DNA of 64,000 bases from Blastomonas sp. AAP53 (GCF_000331245.1 NZ_ANFZ01000006.1:124001-188000); one strand, 5' to 3'; counted from the first letter of the stretch, positions 32,532-44,132 are shown. Notes: a model not told the origin generated them from the sequence alone. Program-made: numbers and translations.

Positions 32532-33689
32532 ATGACTGATACCGTTGGCGCGAGCACCACTGTGCTCGCCAAAAAACCTGCAACCCTGCCTGCTCGGCCG
32601 TATTTTTCCTCCGGCCCCTGCGCCAAGCCTCCGGGCTGGACGCCGCAAGCGCTTGCCACCGAATCGCTGGGACGTTCGCACCGCTCGAAGATCGGCAAGG
32701 CACGTCTGCAATATTGCATCGATCTGATGCGCGAGCTGCTCAAGCTCCCCGACACCCACCGCATCGGCATCGTGCCCGGATCTGACACCGGCGCCTATGA
32801 AATGGCGATGTGGACCATGCTGGGCGCACGCCCGGTAACCGCCATGGCCTGGGAAAGCTTCGGCGAAGGCTGGGTGACCGACGCGGTCAAGCAGCTCAAG
32901 CTCGATCCCACCATCCTGCGCGCCGATTACGGCCACGTGCCCGATTTGAATGCGGTCGATTGGTCCAACGATGTGCTGTTCACCTGGAACGGCACCACCT
33001 CGGGCGCGCGCGTTCCCAATGGCGACTGGATTGCCGATGATCGCGAGGGCCTGAGCTTTGCTGACGCCACCAGCGCGGTGTTCGCTTATGATCTGCCCTG
33101 GGACAAGATCGACGTTGCCACCTTCAGCTGGCAGAAAGTGCTGGGCGGCGAGGGCGCACACGGCGTGCTGATCCTCGGCCCCCGCGCGGTCGAGCGGCTT
33201 GAAACCTACACGCCTGCATGGCCGCTGCCCAAGGTGTTTCGTCTGGTCTCCAAGGGCAAGCTGGCCGAAGGCGTGTTCAAGGGCGAGACGATCAACACCC
33301 CTTCGATGCTCGCAGTCGAGGACGCGATCTTCGCGCTTGAGTGGGGCAAGTCGCTGGGCGGCGCAGAGGGCATGATCGCGCGCAGCAATGCCAACGCGGC
33401 AGCGCTCGATGCCATCGTCCAGGCACGCCCGTGGCTGGGCCATCTGGCACCCGATCCTGCCACCCGCTCGACCACCAGCGTCTGCCTGACGGTCGAAGGC
33501 GCGGACGAAGCCTTCATCAAGGCGTTTGCCGGATTGCTCGAAAAGGAAGGCGCTGCCTTCGATATCGCAGGCTATCGCGATGCGCCTGCAGGCCTTCGCA
33601 TCTGGTGCGGCGCTACGGTCGATACCGCTGATATCGAGGCGCTCGGCCCCTGGCTCGACTGGGCGTACGCCGAACTCATTTCCAAGTAA
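32532..33689 (+). CDS. serC: Phosphoserine aminotransferase
   Basis: The 385-residue PLP enzyme has the alphaproteobacterial/archaeal-type SerC form: PYFSSGPCAKPPGW at the N-terminus, GIVPGSDTGAYEMAMW for the cofactor phosphate, and FSWQKVLGGEGAHGVLILGPRAVERL with the Schiff-base Lys near residue 200. It converts 3-phosphohydroxypyruvate to phosphoserine, the step after SerA, whose gene follows. The ATG at 32532 follows AAGGAGAG inside the structured leader. Confidence 0.95.
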   Translation: MTDTVGASTTVLAKKPATLPARPYFSSGPCAKPPGWTPQALATESLGRSHRSKIGKARLQYCIDLMRELLKLPDTHRIGIVPGSDTGAYEMAMWTMLGARPVTAMAWESFGEGWVTDAVKQLKLDPTILRADYGHVPDLNAVDWSNDVLFTWNGTTSGARVPNGDWIADDREGLSFADATSAVFAYDLPWDKIDVATFSWQKVLGGEGAHGVLILGPRAVERLETYTPAWPLPKVFRLVSKGKLAEGVFKGETINTPSMLAVEDAIFALEWGKSLGGAEGMIARSNANAAALDAIVQARPWLGHLAPDPATRSTTSVCLTVEGADEAFIKAFAGLLEKEGAAFDIAGYRDAPAGLRIWCGATVDTADIEALGPWLDWAYAELISK

Positions 33690-33696
33690 TTGAACC

Positions 33697-33781
33697 GGGC
33701 TCCCCGCGAAGGCGGGGACCCATCTCCTGCGCGTGCACCTGGATGCAGCGGTCCGGAGATGGGCCCTGCCTGCGCAGGGGA
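33697..33781. repeat. Palindromic intergenic element between serC and serA
   Basis: TCCCCGC-GAAG-GCGGGGA (33701-33718) is followed by CCATCTCC (33720-33727) and its inverse GGAGATGG (33755-33762), then a second GC-rich arm (CCTGCC...GGG). The CCCCGCGAAGGCGGGGACCCAT core is a common sphingomonad intergenic repeat. It splits the serC-serA pair and could lower or process the downstream message. Confidence 0.75.
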
Positions 33782-33813
33782 CCGGCACTTTTTTTCCGAC
33801 AAAGGAATGACCC

Positions 33814-35403
33814 ATGCCTAAAGTTCTCATTTCCGACAAAATGGACCCCAAAGCCGCGCAGATCTTCCGCGAGCGCGGCTGCGAAGTCGATGTCATCACC
33901 GGCCAGACGCCCGAAGAGCTTGCCGGGATCATCGGCCAGTATGATGGCCTCGCCATTCGCTCTTCGACCAAGGTGACCAAGGCGATCCTCGACGCTGCCA
34001 CCAACCTCAAGGTTGTCGGCCGCGCCGGGATCGGTGTCGACAATGTCGATATCCCGTCGGCTTCGGCCAAGGGTGTCGTCGTCATGAACACCCCGTTCGG
34101 CAACTCGATCACCACCGCAGAACACGCCATCGCGCTAATGTTCGCGCTTGCCCGCCAGCTGCCCGAGGCCGATGCCTCGACCCAGGCCGGCAAGTGGGAA
34201 AAGAACCGCTTCATGGGTGTGGAGCTGACCGCCAAGACGCTGGGTCTGATCGGCGCAGGCAATATCGGTTCGATCGTTGCCGATCGTGCATTGGGCCTCA
34301 AGATGAAGGTCGTGGCTTTCGATCCGTTCCTGACGCCCGAGCGCGCGGTGGAGCTGGGCATCGAGAAGGTGACGCTGGATGAATTGCTGGTACGCGCCGA
34401 TTTCATCACGCTGCACACGCCGCTGACCGACCAGACGCGCAACATCCTGAGCAAGGAGGCGCTCGCCAAGACCAAGAAGGGCGTGCGCATCATCAACTGC
34501 GCGCGTGGCGGCCTGATCGACGAGGCGGCACTCAAGGAGGCGCTGGACTCGGGCCATGTTGCCGGCGCTGCGCTCGATGTGTTCGCCAGCGAGCCTGCGA
34601 CCGACAGCCCGCTGTTCGGCACGCCCAATTTCGTCTCGACCCCGCATCTGGGCGCGTCGACCAGCGAAGCGCAGGTCAATGTCGCGATCCAGGTGGCCGA
34701 ACAGATGGCCGACTATCTGGTCAAGGGCGGCGTAACCAACGCGCTCAACATGCCCAGCCTCTCGGCGGAGCAGGCGCCCAAGCTGCGCCCCTATATGGCG
34801 CTGGCGACCAATCTGGGTCTGCTCGTTGGCCAGCTGGAAAGCGATCGGGTCAAGAGCATCGCCATCGAGGTCGAGGGCGCTGCTGCCGAGCTCGACATGA
34901 AGCCGATCACCGCTGCCGTGCTCGCCGGGTTCATGCGCGCGTTCAGCAGCTCGGTGAACATGGTCAACGCACCGTTCCTCGCCAAAGATCGCGGTCTTGA
35001 CGTGCGCGAAGTGCGGCATGACCGTGAAGGCGATTACCACACCCTGGTGCGTGTCTCGATCGAGACGGCCGATGGCGAACGGTCGGTTGCCGGAACATTG
35101 TTCGGCAATGCCACGCCGCGTCTGGTCGAAATCTACGGCATCAAGATCGAGGCCGATCTGGCTGGCCACATGCTGTACATCGTCAACCGTGACGAACCCG
35201 GCTTCATCGGGCGTCTGGGTTCGACTTTGGGCGAGGCGAACGTCAACATCGCGACCTTCCATCTGGGTCGTCGCGAGGCGCGTGCCGGAGGTGAAGCGGT
35301 GCTGCTGCTGTCGCTCGATGGTGCGGTGGCAGAGCCTGTGCTGTGGAAGCTGTGCCAGCTTGCCGGTGTGAAGACCGTCAAGAGCCTGAAGTTCGACGGA
35401 TAA
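33814..35403 (+). CDS. serA: D-3-phosphoglycerate dehydrogenase
   Basis: The 529-residue protein is the long SerA type: N-terminal substrate domain (MPKVLISDKMDPKAAQIF), NAD domain with TLGLIGAGNIGSIVADRALGL near residue 145, catalytic Arg/Glu/His in NCARGGLIDEAALKEAL, TDSPLFGTPNFVSTPHLGAST, then the intervening ASB domain and a C-terminal ACT domain (LYIVNRDEPGFIGRLGSTLGEANVNIATFHLGR). It starts serine synthesis; the ACT domain often allows serine feedback. It probably shares the serC leader and promoter. Confidence 0.96.
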   Translation: MPKVLISDKMDPKAAQIFRERGCEVDVITGQTPEELAGIIGQYDGLAIRSSTKVTKAILDAATNLKVVGRAGIGVDNVDIPSASAKGVVVMNTPFGNSITTAEHAIALMFALARQLPEADASTQAGKWEKNRFMGVELTAKTLGLIGAGNIGSIVADRALGLKMKVVAFDPFLTPERAVELGIEKVTLDELLVRADFITLHTPLTDQTRNILSKEALAKTKKGVRIINCARGGLIDEAALKEALDSGHVAGAALDVFASEPATDSPLFGTPNFVSTPHLGASTSEAQVNVAIQVAEQMADYLVKGGVTNALNMPSLSAEQAPKLRPYMALATNLGLLVGQLESDRVKSIAIEVEGAAAELDMKPITAAVLAGFMRAFSSSVNMVNAPFLAKDRGLDVREVRHDREGDYHTLVRVSIETADGERSVAGTLFGNATPRLVEIYGIKIEADLAGHMLYIVNRDEPGFIGRLGSTLGEANVNIATFHLGRREARAGGEAVLLLSLDGAVAEPVLWKLCQLAGVKTVKSLKFDG

Positions 35404-35420
35404 TCGAGAATTGATGGGAT

Positions 35421-35456
35421 GGTGCCTGCCCGCTGCCGCAAGGCGGGGCGGGCACC
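35421..35456. terminator. GC-rich hairpin between convergent serA and PilZ genes
   Basis: GGTGCCTGCCCGC pairs imperfectly with GCGGGGCGGGCACC across a short loop, filling the space between the serA stop and the stop of the opposing PilZ gene. There is no T run on either strand, so it would be a hairpin-only or Rho-assisted bidirectional terminator. Confidence 0.5.
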
Positions 35457-35461
35457 TGCCG

Positions 35462-35938
35462 TCACTTGTCGCGCCGGACCATCGATATGCTGGGGCGGTA
35501 GGCATTCGTCACGGGCTTGAACCGTGTGAAGACGTGATGCTCCAGTGGCTTGTTGACCTTGCCATCCCAGTTGCTGCTGTTGAACGACAGGTTTTCAAGC
35601 TGCTTGGTGTCGATCCGCAGATCGGATGTCAGCTGTGCGCCGAACTGGCCATTGCGTACCCAGCGAACTTCGGCCTCGAAACGGCCAAGCCCCGGGCGGT
35701 CGATCTCGATCACGTCCCCTGCGTGCAGCGGTGCGCTGCAGCGCCCGCCCAGCCCTCCGCTGGAGATATCGCGGATGACCCCGTCTGCACTGCCAAAACG
35801 CTCGTGAAACACGGTGACCTTCATCAGGCGGTGCACGCGCGTTTCGCGCTCAGGCACAGGGGCACCCCGCCCAGGGGCGCTGCCGCCGAGGGGGGCGGTG
35901 CTGATGCCGGTGGTCAGTCCTTTTTTACCGAAAGACAT
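35462..35938 (-). CDS. PilZ domain-containing protein
   Basis: The 158-residue protein contains a PilZ domain (about residues 30-115). It has the c-di-GMP-binding arginine cluster PERETRVHR near residue 30 and the DxSxxG loop VIRDISSGGLGGRC near residue 55, followed by GDVIEIDRPGLGRFEAEVRWV. A C-terminal extension of about 45 residues has no recognised domain. It is probably a c-di-GMP receptor in surface behaviour; the Tad pilus genes in this window are possible but unproven targets. Confidence 0.88.
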   Translation of the reverse strand: MSFGKKGLTTGISTAPLGGSAPGRGAPVPERETRVHRLMKVTVFHERFGSADGVIRDISSGGLGGRCSAPLHAGDVIEIDRPGLGRFEAEVRWVRNGQFGAQLTSDLRIDTKQLENLSFNSSNWDGKVNKPLEHHVFTRFKPVTNAYRPSISMVRRDK

Positions 35939-36011
35939 GATGCGCGTTTCCTCACGCGACCATGCCTATGGAGAAACCTTTAAATTGAGGTAAAATTGAT
36001 CGCCGGTCTGA

Positions 36012-36458
36012 TCAGGCCGGATCGAAGCGATCCAGATACTGGTCAAATTGTGATTCACCCATTCCGGTCAGCGACACGCGCGTCCTGCGCCGGTCGGAGC
36101 GATCGGCGACCATTTCGACATAGCCCTTCTCACGCAACTGGTGGATCAGGCGCAGCGCGGTGCTCTCCGGCGCATCGCTCATCAGGCACAGATCGCTCAT
36201 GGACAGCTGATTGCCACTGCGTTTTGCCGCCAGCAATGCAATCAACATGTCCCACAACGGGCTGCGCAGCTTCAAGCCAGGGAAGCTGCTTGACCGCATC
36301 CGGCTGGACTGCTGTTCGCGCATGATCAGCCGCATCTTGCGATCTGCATCCTGCCCGTTGATACGGGCGGCGTCAGGCCCCGCTTCGGTTCGGATCGGTC
36401 TGTGCCACGCGGTGGATGATCGCGCTGTGATGTCTCTGGCTACTGATTTCACGTGCAT
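36012..36458 (-). CDS. MarR-type winged-helix transcriptional regulator
   Basis: The 148-residue protein has a winged-helix domain (about residues 65-140): LWDMLIALLAAKRSGNQLSMSDLCLMSDAPESTALRLIHQLREKGYVEMVADRSDRRRTRVSL, with the DRSDRRR wing typical of MarR regulators. The N-terminal 50 residues are basic and without clear fold, so a later start such as the Met near residue 42 is possible. A perfect 12-base palindrome lies upstream and the CoA-ester lyase gene is divergent. Confidence 0.82.
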   Translation of the reverse strand: MHVKSVARDITARSSTAWHRPIRTEAGPDAARINGQDADRKMRLIMREQQSSRMRSSSFPGLKLRSPLWDMLIALLAAKRSGNQLSMSDLCLMSDAPESTALRLIHQLREKGYVEMVADRSDRRRTRVSLTGMGESQFDQYLDRFDPA

Positions 36459-36514
36459 ACCCCTGTGATCGAAACACGCGCCCGCTGGCCATTGTTGTGT
36501 AGCATTGGTGTGCC

Positions 36515-36526
36515 GTGACCGGTCAC
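36515..36526. promoter_or_regulatory. Perfect palindrome between the MarR regulator and the CoA-ester lyase
   Basis: GTGACCGGTCAC is a perfect 12-base palindrome 57 bases upstream of the regulator start in a divergent intergenic region. Autoregulation by a dimeric MarR-type protein from such a site is common in the family, but the assignment here is inference. Confidence 0.4.
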
Positions 36527-36684
36527 ATCGTTGCGCATGGCTCTCAATAAGGCAGTTCTTGCAGTATCTTCAAGCAGTTACTACCCCGGTTTTTAGGGGG
36601 TAAGCTAAGAATTGCGGCGTCTATGCGCCGATCAACATCGACGATAGAAGGCGTTTGCGGGGCACTGGGGCTCTGCTGCGACGG

Positions 36685-37581
36685 ATGATGCCGATGATGA
36701 TGGACCATAGCCAACCGATGCGATCCTGGCTGTTTGCGCCTGGTGACAGCGAGAAGAAGATGGCCAAGGCCGCAGACAGTGCCGCCGATATTGTGCTGCT
36801 GGACCTGGAAGACGCGGTCGCCCCTGAAAGCAAGCCCGCAGCGCGCACGATGGTCCACGCCATGCTCGCCAGCCGGCCCAGCGCACGTGAGCGGCTGTGG
36901 GTGAGGGTCAATCCGCTCGATGGTCCGCATACGCTGGCCGATCTGGCCGCCGTCATGCCCGCCAGCCCCGGTGGCATCATGTTGCCCAAGGCGCAGGGAC
37001 GGCACGATATCGAGCGGCTCGATCATTATCTGTCGGCGCTGGAAGTGGCGCATGGCATTGCCCAGGGGTCGACCCCGGTGATTGCACTGGTGACCGAAAC
37101 CGCCGAATCGATGTTCCACACCGGCAGCTACAAGGGCGCGCCGCGTCTTGTCGCCATGAGCTGGGGGGCAGAGGATCTGGCCGATTCGATCGGTGCGAGC
37201 GACAACCGCAACCCCGATGGCAGCTATGGCTTTACCTACGAACTGGCGCGCAGCCTGTGCCTGTTGGGCGCAGCGAGCGCGGGTGTGGCGGCCATCGAGA
37301 CGATCCAGGGTGATTTCCGCGACCTGGAGGGATTGAAGGCGCGCGCGGAGCAGGTCCGCCGCAACGGGTTCCGCGGCATGCTAGCGATCCATCCGGCGCA
37401 GGTCGATGTGATCAATGCCGCCTTCACCCCCAGCGCCGAAGAGCTGGCGCATGCGCAGATGGTCGTCGATCTGTTCGCCGCCCATCCTGGTGTCGGTACG
37501 ATCGGTTATCAGGGCGGCATGCTCGACCGCCCACATCTCTCGCGCGCGCAGCAGCTGCTCCGGCAAGCGGGGCAGGGTTGA
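36685..37581 (+). CDS. HpcH/HpaI aldolase/citrate lyase family protein (CoA-ester lyase)
   Basis: The 298-residue protein has the CitE-like TIM barrel: RSWLFAPGDSEKKMAKA near residue 14, IVLLDLEDAVAPESKPAAR near residue 35, VRVNPLDG, PGGIMLPKAQGRHDIERL with the catalytic-region Lys, and ALVTETAESMF. Family members cleave malyl-, beta-methylmalyl- or citryl-CoA. Substrate is not certain. Six ATG codons lie between 36685 and 36718; the alignment-like core begins at the last, so the N-terminus is uncertain. Confidence 0.87.
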   Translation: MMPMMMDHSQPMRSWLFAPGDSEKKMAKAADSAADIVLLDLEDAVAPESKPAARTMVHAMLASRPSARERLWVRVNPLDGPHTLADLAAVMPASPGGIMLPKAQGRHDIERLDHYLSALEVAHGIAQGSTPVIALVTETAESMFHTGSYKGAPRLVAMSWGAEDLADSIGASDNRNPDGSYGFTYELARSLCLLGAASAGVAAIETIQGDFRDLEGLKARAEQVRRNGFRGMLAIHPAQVDVINAAFTPSAEELAHAQMVVDLFAAHPGVGTIGYQGGMLDRPHLSRAQQLLRQAGQG

Positions 37582-37614
37582 CGAACACAAGTTGCGTCGG
37601 GCGCTTGCCGACCC

Positions 37615-37642
37615 CTTGAGTTGCAAACGTGCAACACTATGT
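37615..37642 (+). promoter_or_regulatory. RpoH (sigma32-type) promoter of clpB with an internal inverted repeat
   Basis: CCCCTTGAG at 37612-37620 and CACTATGT at 37635-37642 fit the alphaproteobacterial heat-shock promoter pattern (CTTGA, then a C-rich TAT-type -10 element), about 40 bases before the clpB ATG. The spacer contains TTGCA-AACG-TGCAA (37621-37634), a perfect inverted repeat that a repressor could use. There is no CIRCE element. Confidence 0.65.
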
Positions 37643-37680
37643 GTGGTCAGCAAGGGCATAGATAGGGCGGAGACACTCCC

Positions 37681-40260
<2,580 letters not shown>

Positions 40261-40289
40261 GGCGGCGGCCGCTTCGGCCGGCACCACAT

Positions 40290-40385
40290 CCGCTCAGCCT
40301 GAGCTTGTCGAAGGCCCCGCTATGCCGCCTGCGTGGGCGCGGGTCCTTCGACGACGCTGGCTGCGCCAGCTGCTCAGGATGAGCG
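40290..40385. repeat. Inverted repeat between convergent clpB and DUF2891 genes
   Basis: CCGCTCAGCCTGAGCTTGTCGAAGG at the left recurs inverted at the right (CCTTCGACGACGC... ending GCTCAGGATGAGCGG), with an internal hairpin CTGGC-TGC-GCCAG in the right arm. The CCTGAGCTTGTCGAAGG core is a widespread intergenic repeat in alpha- and gammaproteobacteria. It may also stop both converging transcripts. Confidence 0.75.
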
Positions 40386-40396
40386 GACGTTTTTGG

Positions 40397-41527
40397 TTAT
40401 CGGGAAGCAACCCCCCGCTTCGTGGTCAGATACGTCGCAAAGCTGCCCAGCCAGTGGCTGCCTTCGTAATTGGCGTCGCTGACCGCCGCGAGCCCGCTGG
40501 TCGCGTGCGCCTTTGACGTGGCGAGCAGCGCAGGGATGCGGGCATCGCCTTTCGGCAGCGCGCTCGCGATGCCCTCCATCGCCCAGGCGCGCGAGAGGTT
40601 GACGCCATCGAGGTGCACCAGCTTGCCGTCGGTCGGATCGCGGACCTCGCCGGGCACGAGCCAGCCGGTTGAGCCATCCGCCGGGATCTGCGGCAGGAAC
40701 CGGCCCAGCCACGCGGCGAACTCGGCCTGCGGCATCACGCGGCGCATCAGATCGGCTTCCATCAGGCAGGGCGAGAGGAAATCCTCACCCGACGGCTCGT
40801 AGGCCAGCGGGCAATTGATGTCGGCGCGGTGGAATTCGAGCGCCTTGTCCGCCAGCTGCTTTTCGAACGCGGCGTTGCCCGTCTGGCGCGCATAGTCGAT
40901 CATCAGGCCAAACGCGAAGGCGCTCTGGTTGTGCGTGCCCAGCCGGATCGGATAGGCGAGCTTGGGCAGCCAGGCTTGGGTTTCGACAACGATCCTGTCC
41001 TCCAACGGCCGCAGCGTTTCGCGCCAGGCTTTCAGCTTCGGGTCATCGCTCTCGTCGAGTTCCGACACCAGCTGCAGCAGCCAGGCGGTGCCATAGGGTC
41101 GCTCGAACCCCTTGCGGCCTTCCGCCTCGATATAGTTCAGTTCGGCGGCGATATTGTCCTTCGTGAAGCTGCGGTCGAGCGCGGCAAGGATGGCGGGCTT
41201 CATTGGCGATTGCGGATCGGTCTTCAGGATGCGCACCAGCAGCCAGTGGCCATGGACCGAGCTGTGCCAGTCAAAACAGCCGTAGAACGCAGGGGTTAGC
41301 TGCGCCGGGGTGCGCGCGTCGCCGGCGTCATTGAGGACGTGCGAGATCTTGTTGGGATATTCCTTGTGCACGCAGGTCAAGGCCAGCCGGGCAAAGCGAT
41401 CGTTCACCGCATCGGGGCGTGCGGCGGGAATCGTGACTTCATCGGTATCTTGGCTCGCATCCGGCGAGCCGCAGGCTCCCAGCAGCATCAGGCTGGCCAG
41501 CGCCACCCCCATCGATAGTTTCAGCAT
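40397..41527 (-). CDS. DUF2891 family lipoprotein
   Basis: The 376-residue protein starts with a lipoprotein signal (MLKLSMGVALASLMLLGAC, Cys19). The DUF2891 domain fills the rest (FARLALTCVHKEYPNKISHVL, FYGCFDWHSSVHGHWLLVRIL, RPYGTAWLLQLVSELDE, LGTHNQSAFAFGLMIDYAR, FLSPCLMEADLMRRVM). It is alpha-helical, resembling an alpha/alpha-toroid; conserved His, Asp and Trp residues suggest an enzyme, but no reaction is known. It stands alone between clpB and the Anbu cluster. Confidence 0.88.
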   Translation of the reverse strand: MLKLSMGVALASLMLLGACGSPDASQDTDEVTIPAARPDAVNDRFARLALTCVHKEYPNKISHVLNDAGDARTPAQLTPAFYGCFDWHSSVHGHWLLVRILKTDPQSPMKPAILAALDRSFTKDNIAAELNYIEAEGRKGFERPYGTAWLLQLVSELDESDDPKLKAWRETLRPLEDRIVVETQAWLPKLAYPIRLGTHNQSAFAFGLMIDYARQTGNAAFEKQLADKALEFHRADINCPLAYEPSGEDFLSPCLMEADLMRRVMPQAEFAAWLGRFLPQIPADGSTGWLVPGEVRDPTDGKLVHLDGVNLSRAWAMEGIASALPKGDARIPALLATSKAHATSGLAAVSDANYEGSHWLGSFATYLTTKRGVASR

Positions 41528-41677
41528 GTGTGTCCCTTCTGCATGTGCCCGCGATTACACACGACAAGGGGGGCGGGGGCAAGTTCGCCAGGCACGATTT
41601 GCGGCGAAATGGCGCGATTTGCGGCGTGTCATTTCCCATCTTGCGGCAGTGCACAATAGCTGTCACATCTTGTGCCA

Positions 41678-43105
41678 ATGACAGGGGATAAACCGCACTT
41701 TGATGAGATGCTGCTGCCCGATGGATCGGTGCGCGCGCCCTATAGCGAATTTTGCGACTGGTACAGCGCGCAGGATGCAGCAAGGCTGCGAACCAAGGCG
41801 CGCGATGCGGAAAACTTCTTCCGCCGCACCGGCATCACCTTTGCGGTCTATGGCGAGGAAGACGCGAGCGAGCGGCTGATCCCGTTCGATATCGTGCCGC
41901 GCATCATTTCGGGCCGCGAATGGGCACGGCTCAGCCGCGGCATCGAGCAGCGGGTGCGGGCGATCAACGCGTTCCTGCACGATATCTACCACCGGCAGGA
42001 GATCCTGCGCGCAGGCCGCGTGCCGGTCGAACTGATCGCCAAGAACGATGCCTATCTGCCGCAGATGATCGGCATGGACCCGCCCGGCGGCATCTATACG
42101 CACATCATCGGCGTCGATATCGTGCGCACCGGGCCCGACCAGTTTTATGTGCTGGAAGACAATGCGCGGACCCCTTCGGGCGTCTCGTACATGCTCGAAA
42201 ACCGCGAGACGATGCTGCACATGTTCCCGGAGCTGTTCCGCAAGAACCGGGTGCGCGAGGTTTCCGATTATCCGCGCAAGCTGCGCCGCTCGCTCGCCGC
42301 CAGCGCGCCGCGCGCCTGCAACGGCCCGCCAGAGATCGCGGTGCTAACACCGGGCATCCACAACAGCGCCTATTTTGAGCACAGCTTTCTGGCCGACCAG
42401 ATGGGGGCCGAGCTGGTCGAAGGGCACGATTTGCGCGTGGTCGATGGCCGGGTCGCGATGCGCACCACCCAGGGCTACCGTCCGATCGACGTGCTGTATC
42501 GCCGGGTCGATGACGATTATCTCGATCCGCTGACCTTCCGCCCGGAATCGGCGCTCGGCGTTCCCGGGATCATGGATGTCTACCGCGCCGGCGGCATCAC
42601 CATCGCCAATGCGCCCGGCACAGGCATCTCCGACGACAAGGCGATCTATAGCTACATGCCCGAGATCGTCGAATTTTATACCGGCGAGAAGGCGATCCTC
42701 GAGAATGTGCCGACCTGGCGCTGTTCGGAGGCCGATTCGCTGGCCTATGTGATGGAGCATCTGCACGAGCTGGTGGTCAAGGAAGTGCACGGATCGGGTG
42801 GCTATGGCATGCTGGTCGGGCCTGCCGCGAGCCGCAAGGAACTGGCAGCCTTCCGCGCCAAGCTGAAGGCGCGGCCCGCCAATTATATCGCGCAGCCGAC
42901 GCTTTCGCTGTCCACGGTGCCGATCATGACCCGCCAGGGGTTGGCGCCGCGCCATGTCGATCTGCGGCCTTTCGTGCTGTGTTCGCCCAAAGGCATCGAC
43001 ATCACCCCGGGTGGCCTCACGCGCGTGGCGCTCAAGAAGGGATCTTTGGTGGTCAATTCCAGCCAGGGCGGCGGGACTAAGGACAGCTGGGTACTCGACG
43101 AATGA
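41678..43105 (+). CDS. Circularly permuted ATP-grasp type 2 protein (Anbu cluster)
   Basis: The 475-residue protein is the DUF404/DUF407-type ATP-grasp: FRRTGITFAVYGEE, FDIVPRIISGREW, INAFLHDIYHRQEIL, FYVLEDNARTPSGVSYMLENRE near residue 155, VVKEVHGSGGYGMLVGP and LRPFVLCSPKGIDITPGGLTRVAL near the end. Such proteins are always found with alpha-E proteins and often with transglutaminases and Anbu proteases. A peptide-bond-forming ligase activity is suspected from the fold but the substrate is unknown. The ATG at 41678 is chosen; GTG 41672 is an alternative. Confidence 0.92.
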   Translation: MTGDKPHFDEMLLPDGSVRAPYSEFCDWYSAQDAARLRTKARDAENFFRRTGITFAVYGEEDASERLIPFDIVPRIISGREWARLSRGIEQRVRAINAFLHDIYHRQEILRAGRVPVELIAKNDAYLPQMIGMDPPGGIYTHIIGVDIVRTGPDQFYVLEDNARTPSGVSYMLENRETMLHMFPELFRKNRVREVSDYPRKLRRSLAASAPRACNGPPEIAVLTPGIHNSAYFEHSFLADQMGAELVEGHDLRVVDGRVAMRTTQGYRPIDVLYRRVDDDYLDPLTFRPESALGVPGIMDVYRAGGITIANAPGTGISDDKAIYSYMPEIVEFYTGEKAILENVPTWRCSEADSLAYVMEHLHELVVKEVHGSGGYGMLVGPAASRKELAAFRAKLKARPANYIAQPTLSLSTVPIMTRQGLAPRHVDLRPFVLCSPKGIDITPGGLTRVALKKGSLVVNSSQGGGTKDSWVLDE

Positions 43106-43136
43106 TGGCGTTTCCGATCACGCAGGGGATGCTCTG

Positions 43137-44078
43137 ATGCTGGGCAAGACCGCAGGCGGGCTGTTCTGGATGCAGCGCTATCTGGAACGCAGCGAAAATA
43201 TCGCGCGGCTGGTGGACGCCGGTTTTCGCATCGCGCTCACCCGGTCGGAAGCGGCCGAGGACGAATGGGCATCGGTGCTTTCGACCGCCGGCGTGCGCCA
43301 GGCCTATTCGCAGCGCTATGACAAGGTCGATGGATCGAGCGTCATCAACTTCCTGCTGCGCGACAAGGCCAATCCTTCCAGCGTGATGTCGGTGATCGAA
43401 GGCGCGCGCAACAACGCCCGTCTGGTGCGCACGGCACTCACGCGCGAGGTGTGGGAGGCGACCAACGAGTGCTGGATGACGCTGAAAGAGGCGCTGCGCA
43501 CTCAGATCTCGGACAATGAACTGCCCGACGTGCTGAGCCTCATTCGCCAGCAGAGCGCACAGGTGCGCGGTGCCCAGAGCGGCACGATGATGCGCAACGA
43601 CATCTATTTCTTCGCGCAGCTGGGCACGTTCGTCGAGCGGGCCGACAGCACCGCGCGCATTCTGGACGTCAAATATTACGTGCTGCTGCCGTCGCTGTCC
43701 TATGTCGGGTCGAGCCTGGACAATGTGCAGTGGGAAACGATCCTGCGCTCGGTCTCTGCCTATCGCGCGTTCCGCTGGCTCAATCCCGGCGAGACGAACC
43801 CGCGCAACATCGCGCAGTTCATGATCCTCGATCAGGTGATGCCGCGGTCGCTGGCCTTTTGCGCAGGCCGGATGACGGGCGCGCTCGAGGCGATTGCGCG
43901 TGAATACGGCGGGGCAGGGGAGAGCCTGACGCATGCATCAGCGCTCAGCCGGGAACTGGCGGCGACCAATATCGACATGATCGTCGACAATGGGCTGCAC
44001 CAGTTCATTCAGGACTTCATCAAGCGCAACAACGCCATATCCGCCCTGATCGAACAGGAGTTCCGCTTCTACCATTGA
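43137..44078 (+). CDS. Alpha-E domain-containing protein (Anbu cluster)
   Basis: The 313-residue all-helical alpha-E protein begins with the family signature MLGKTAGGLFWMQRYLERSENIARLVDAGFR. It has FLLRDKANPSSVMSVIEGARNNAR near residue 78, FAQLGTFVERADSTARILDVKYYVLLP near residue 162 and AFRWLNPGETNPRNIAQFMILD near residue 215. No activity is known; it always accompanies the ATP-grasp protein, whose stop lies 31 bases upstream, and probably forms a complex with it. Confidence 0.92.
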   Translation: MLGKTAGGLFWMQRYLERSENIARLVDAGFRIALTRSEAAEDEWASVLSTAGVRQAYSQRYDKVDGSSVINFLLRDKANPSSVMSVIEGARNNARLVRTALTREVWEATNECWMTLKEALRTQISDNELPDVLSLIRQQSAQVRGAQSGTMMRNDIYFFAQLGTFVERADSTARILDVKYYVLLPSLSYVGSSLDNVQWETILRSVSAYRAFRWLNPGETNPRNIAQFMILDQVMPRSLAFCAGRMTGALEAIAREYGGAGESLTHASALSRELAATNIDMIVDNGLHQFIQDFIKRNNAISALIEQEFRFYH

Positions 44079-44132
44079 GGTGAGTTGCGAGGCGGATGTT
44101 GGGCGCGATAGTATAAGGGTTACGGGTCAACC

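Noticed and set aside
32469-34679. 736-codon frame opposite serC and serA
   Set aside because: It is antisense to two certain genes and spans their spacer; the composition is shadow-like, with no recognisable domain.
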